Source: Rhizobium sp. SL42
GTDB taxonomy: Bacteria > Pseudomonadota > Alphaproteobacteria > Rhizobiales > Rhizobiaceae
NCBI RefSeq assembly: GCF_021729845.1
Contig: NZ_CP063397.1
Location: 2,618,001-2,682,000 of the forward strand
Direction: 5' to 3'
Length of the DNA: 64,000 nucleotides
Shown: positions 61,367-64,000 of the stretch, one piece after another
How the letters are laid out: each line of letters begins with the position of its first letter
How positions within the stretch are numbered: position 1 is the stretch's first letter
Program-made: the position numbers and the translations under genes
Notes under the pieces: generated by a model
Database searches by the model: none
What the model saw: the letters and a program-made list of their open reading frames with translations, nothing else
Told to the model about the DNA's origin: nothing

Positions 61367-62392
61367 TCAGCGCGTCACCGATGCCAGCACGTCGAGGATC
61401 GTCTGCTTGCGGTCGAGATTGTAGCCGGCGGCAATCGATAGCTGTTCGTTGATCGTCGAGGTCAGCCGCGCATAGTGTTCCGCCGCGTGAAGGTCGCCCG
61501 ACAGTGCCAGGCGGCGCGCCAGATCGCTCAGATGATCGCCGAGATGTTCGGTGAAGAAGCCGAACGCGACCTCGCTGTCCTTGCCCGAAAGTGCATCGGC
61601 GATCTTGAACATCATCCGGCGCTGTCCCGGCCCTTGCGCCGCCAGCATCTCGTCGAAGGCCGCCAGGATGTCGGCGCCGCCATAGTTCACCAGCTTCAGT
61701 GCCCTCGCCACGCTGCCCTTGGCAAGCGCCAGCACCGCCTCGCGCCGTTCGTCCGGGATGGCAAGGCCGAGCTGCCCGAGCGCCTCGTCCATCGCCTGTG
61801 GCGAAAGCTGCTCCAACCTCAGCGGCAGGCAGCGCGACCGGATCGTCGGCAGAAGCTTGCCCGGCGCATGGGAAAGCACCAGGAACATCGCCCGCTTCGG
61901 CGGTTCCTCGAGGATCTTCAGGATGGCATTGGCTGCATTGCGGTTCAGGTCGTCTGCCGGATCGATGATCACGATCCGCCAGTTGCCGGTGCCCGAAGTC
62001 TGGCTGAAGAAATGGCCTGCCCGGCGCACTTCATCGACGGTGATTGCCGATTTCACCCGGCCCGTCTTGTCGTCCACCGGCCGCGACAGATGCAACAGGT
62101 TGTGGCTGGCGCCGGAGGCGATCTGCCGGCTGATCATGTGTTCAGGATCGGGGTCACCGATCGTGTCGGGCGCCGTCAGCGGATCGGGATGGCGCAGGAT
62201 GTGATTGGCAAAGCGGAACGCCAGCGTCGCCTTGCCGATGCCTTCGGGGCCTTCGATCAGGATCGCATGATGACCCTTGCCCGACCGGTATCCCCGCGCC
62301 AGAAAATCCTCGGCCTCCCGGTGGCCGAACAGCCGGGTATTCAGCATCGGCGCGATGGCGCCGTCCAGCAGGCCTGCCCGTTCCTCGCTCAT
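61367..62392 (-). CDS. holB: DNA polymerase III subunit delta'
   Basis: 341 aa clamp-loader subunit. The AAA+ P-loop region is [48 protein letters not shown] is the sensor/Walker-B area, typical of the catalytically modified delta'. It starts [17 protein letters not shown] at 62392, overlapping the tmk stop (ATGA). The longer frame upstream lies inside tmk and is rejected. Confidence 0.94.
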   Translation of the reverse strand: MSEERAGLLDGAIAPMLNTRLFGHREAEDFLARGYRSGKGHHAILIEGPEGIGKATLAFRFANHILRHPDPLTAPDTIGDPDPEHMISRQIASGASHNLLHLSRPVDDKTGRVKSAITVDEVRRAGHFFSQTSGTGNWRIVIIDPADDLNRNAANAILKILEEPPKRAMFLVLSHAPGKLLPTIRSRCLPLRLEQLSPQAMDEALGQLGLAIPDERREAVLALAKGSVARALKLVNYGGADILAAFDEMLAAQGPGQRRMMFKIADALSGKDSEVAFGFFTEHLGDHLSDLARRLALSGDLHAAEHYARLTSTINEQLSIAAGYNLDRKQTILDVLASVTR

Positions 62393-63177
62393 CGCGCCGC
62401 CGCCGTCTCGTGGCTTGCGTTGGAGACGCCGCCAGACCCGACGCCGGACCCAGCACTGGACCCACGCTGCACGAGGACCAGTGTCACCTCGGCAAGGATG
62501 TCCTTGGCGATCCGGTCGACATCGAAGCTTGCGTCGACCACGCGGCACCGCGCCGGCTCGCGCTGGGCAATCTCGAGAAATGCCTGGCGGCGCTTCTCAT
62601 GCACGTCGATCTCCTCGCGCTCGAACCGGTCCGCCACGGCCGTCTGGCTCTGCTCGCCGGCTCTCCTTCGCGCCCGCGCCAGCCCGACATCGGCCGGAAG
62701 GTCGAGGATCAGGGTGAGGTCCGGCATGCTCTTGCCGACCGCTACCCGCTCCAGCGCCGCCATCAGCGCCGGCTCGAGATTGCCGGTCACGCCCTGATAG
62801 ACCCGCGAGGAGTCGACGAAGCGGTCGCACAGTACGATCTGCCCCTTCGTCAGCGCCGGCCGGATGACGGTTGCAAGATGGTCGGCCCGTGCGGCGGCAA
62901 ACAGCATCGCCTCCATGCGCACACCAAAGGCTTCGGCGGCCCCCGACAAAAGCACATGCCGCAGCGCTTCGGCACCCGGCGATCCGCCCGGCTCGCGTGT
63001 CAGCAGGACCTGGTGGCCCTTCTGGCGCAAGCTTTCGGCAAGGCGGCGGATCTGGGTCGATTTCCCGGCCCCCTCGCCTCCTTCGAAACTGACGAACAAT
63101 CCGCGTCCGGTTGCCAATGCCTGCCCACTTCCCGCTTGTCTTGCGCCCGCAGGCGGATTTCTCAAGGTGCCATTCAT
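62389..63177 (-). CDS. tmk: Thymidylate kinase
   Basis: 262 aa, longer than the usual 205-235. P-loop [16 protein letters not shown] (about 31-46), the DR-x motif [14 protein letters not shown] and the LID region [17 protein letters not shown] are visible. Both ends carry low-complexity extensions: an N-terminal about 26 residues and a C-terminal Gly/Ser-rich tail ([16 protein letters not shown]). A shorter TTG start near residue 22 is possible. It makes dTDP and is coupled to holB. Confidence 0.94.
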   Translation of the reverse strand: MNGTLRNPPAGARQAGSGQALATGRGLFVSFEGGEGAGKSTQIRRLAESLRQKGHQVLLTREPGGSPGAEALRHVLLSGAAEAFGVRMEAMLFAAARADHLATVIRPALTKGQIVLCDRFVDSSRVYQGVTGNLEPALMAALERVAVGKSMPDLTLILDLPADVGLARARRRAGEQSQTAVADRFEREEIDVHEKRRQAFLEIAQREPARCRVVDASFDVDRIAKDILAEVTLVLVQRGSSAGSGVGSGGVSNASHETAAAR

Positions 63178-63250
63178 GGCTCTACTACGGCTCTAGCGCA
63201 AGAATGTGACCAGTGAAACCCGGCTCTTGTCCGCATCCCTGCTTTCGCAC

Positions 63251-64000
63251 CTATAACCAGAAGAACAGCATTTCGATAAAGGCGTCGGTCGCCCGCTGGC
63301 GCAACGTTCCGACCTCGACGCTCGATGCGCTGTGCAGCGGCACGCTGCGCAACAGCCGCTCCCCGGAAAACACCGACAGCGATGCGATCTGCGCGCCCTC
63401 CGTCACCGGCGGATCAAGCGGCCAACGGTAGACCACCTTTGCCTGCAGGCGGTCGGGATTGTTGACCGGCACATAGACCAGCACGGGTGTTGTGGCGACC
63501 AGCGGTACCGTGGCGCGCGCGCCGCCATAGACGCTGGCCTCCCCGATCACTTCGCCGGCCTTGAACAGTTCCCGCATCTCGAACGCGTTGAAACCCCAGT
63601 CGAGCACGCGCCTGGCCTCGTCCGTGCGCTCCTTGTCGGTGGCAAGCCCGTTCATGCCGAGAAAAAGCCGCCGCCCCTGGCGTTCGGCCGACGCGACGAT
63701 GGCAAAGCCGCTGCCTTCGGCATAGCCCGTCCCCAAACCGTCGACGCCGGTGCCCAGCAACGGATTGCGGTTGCGCTGCAGGATCTTGTTCCACTCGAAT
63801 TCCGGCAGGCTGAAGGTCAGGTAGAGCGCCGGATAGGTCGCCTGCAGATGCTGTGCCAGCGTCACCAGATCGACCAGCGTCGAGACATTGTCCGGATGCG
63901 GCAGTCCGGTCGCGTTTCCGAAAGTCGTGTCCTTGAGGCCCAGCGCCTTCGCCCGCGCATTCATCCGCTCGACGAATTTCGCCTCCGAGCCGGACATGCC
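63251..64000 (-). CDS. D-alanyl-D-alanine carboxypeptidase (DacF-like), C-terminal part; altered KTG motif
   Basis: The gene runs off the right edge; only the 3' portion is visible. It has the S11 serine-peptidase tail: TFGNATGLPHPDNVST, then the third active-site motif region GVDGLGTGYAEGSGFAIVAS, then a C-terminal beta domain ending IEMLFFWL. The KTG triad motif reads GTG here, with Lys replaced by Gly. The Ser-x-x-Lys and SxN motifs are outside the window, so activity cannot be judged. It trims peptidoglycan pentapeptides in relatives and lies upstream of tmk-holB on the same strand. Confidence 0.88.
   Translation of the reverse strand, partial: GMSGSEAKFVERMNARAKALGLKDTTFGNATGLPHPDNVSTLVDLVTLAQHLQATYPALYLTFSLPEFEWNKILQRNRNPLLGTGVDGLGTGYAEGSGFAIVASAERQGRRLFLGMNGLATDKERTDEARRVLDWGFNAFEMRELFKAGEVIGEASVYGGARATVPLVATTPVLVYVPVNNPDRLQAKVVYRWPLDPPVTEGAQIASLSVFSGERLLRSVPLHSASSVEVGTLRQRATDAFIEMLFFWL

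Overview
The window looks like a chromosomal segment of an alphaproteobacterium of the Rhizobiaceae (Rhizobium/Agrobacterium/Neorhizobium-like). Supporting signs are the high GC content, a phosphatidylcholine synthase, an IalB-family protein, a glnB-glnA pair behind a sigma54-type promoter, a GAAC-N7-GAAC LexA box in front of uvrA, and gene strings I recall from rhizobial chromosomes (uvrA / ssb / gyrA / coaD / PPIase / PPIase / queA / tgt; glmU-glmS-recG-sdhE-mfd; dac-tmk-holB-metG-tatD-MBL). The assignment is by recognition only; no database search was run.

Layout. 0-5.1 kb: the 3' end of fpr, a GntR/FCD regulator, and a split MacAB-like exporter operon (adaptor, ATPase, permease) with a perfect FNR/FixK-type box upstream. 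5.3-5.5 kb: tRNA-Lys and a tRNA-like fragment. 5.7-9.6 kb: ccdA, an AEC transporter, a UbiH-family hydroxylase and pcs. 9.7-15.3 kb: a complete BMP-type ABC importer (ATPase, two permeases, binding protein), ended by a strong terminator and followed by a FadR-type regulator. 15.4-26 kb: glmU, glmS, a coupled GNAT gene, a DUF502 protein, recG, sdhE and mfd. 26-32 kb: two EamA exporters, a DsbA/FrnE-type oxidoreductase, an orphan peptide-binding protein, an IalB-family protein and hspQ. 32-38 kb: glnB-glnA, the bifunctional NAD(P)HX repair enzyme and a Na/Pi cotransporter. 37.5-42.6 kb: uvrA with a LexA box, followed by three genes chained by start/stop overlaps (a DUF4258 gene broken by an amber codon, an unknown 88-aa gene, a DUF72 gene), and divergent ssb. 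42.8-53.9 kb: a homocysteine methyltransferase, TetR, MarC, gyrA, three previously unlisted small membrane-protein ORFs, coaD, two cyclophilins, queA, tgt and a DUF4864 protein. 53.9-57.2 kb: a small accessory patch with a PsiD-like phosphatidylserine decarboxylase-family enzyme and an IS30-family element beside a short direct repeat. 57.2-64 kb: MBL hydrolase, tatD, metG, an inverted LysE gene, holB, tmk and a truncated D,D-carboxypeptidase.

Most of the window is core housekeeping: cell-wall precursor supply, DNA repair and replication, nitrogen assimilation and queuosine synthesis. I saw no CRISPR array, prophage, rRNA operon or obvious large defence island. The most unusual points are these: a LexA-preceded, translationally chained operon uvrA-DUF4258(amber)-unknown-DUF72; a run of three single-pass small proteins between gyrA and coaD; a Tgt lacking two of its three zinc cysteines; a D,D-carboxypeptidase whose KTG motif reads GTG; a PsiD-like decarboxylase next to an insertion sequence; and an oxygen-type (FNR/FixK) box in front of a MacAB-like pump.
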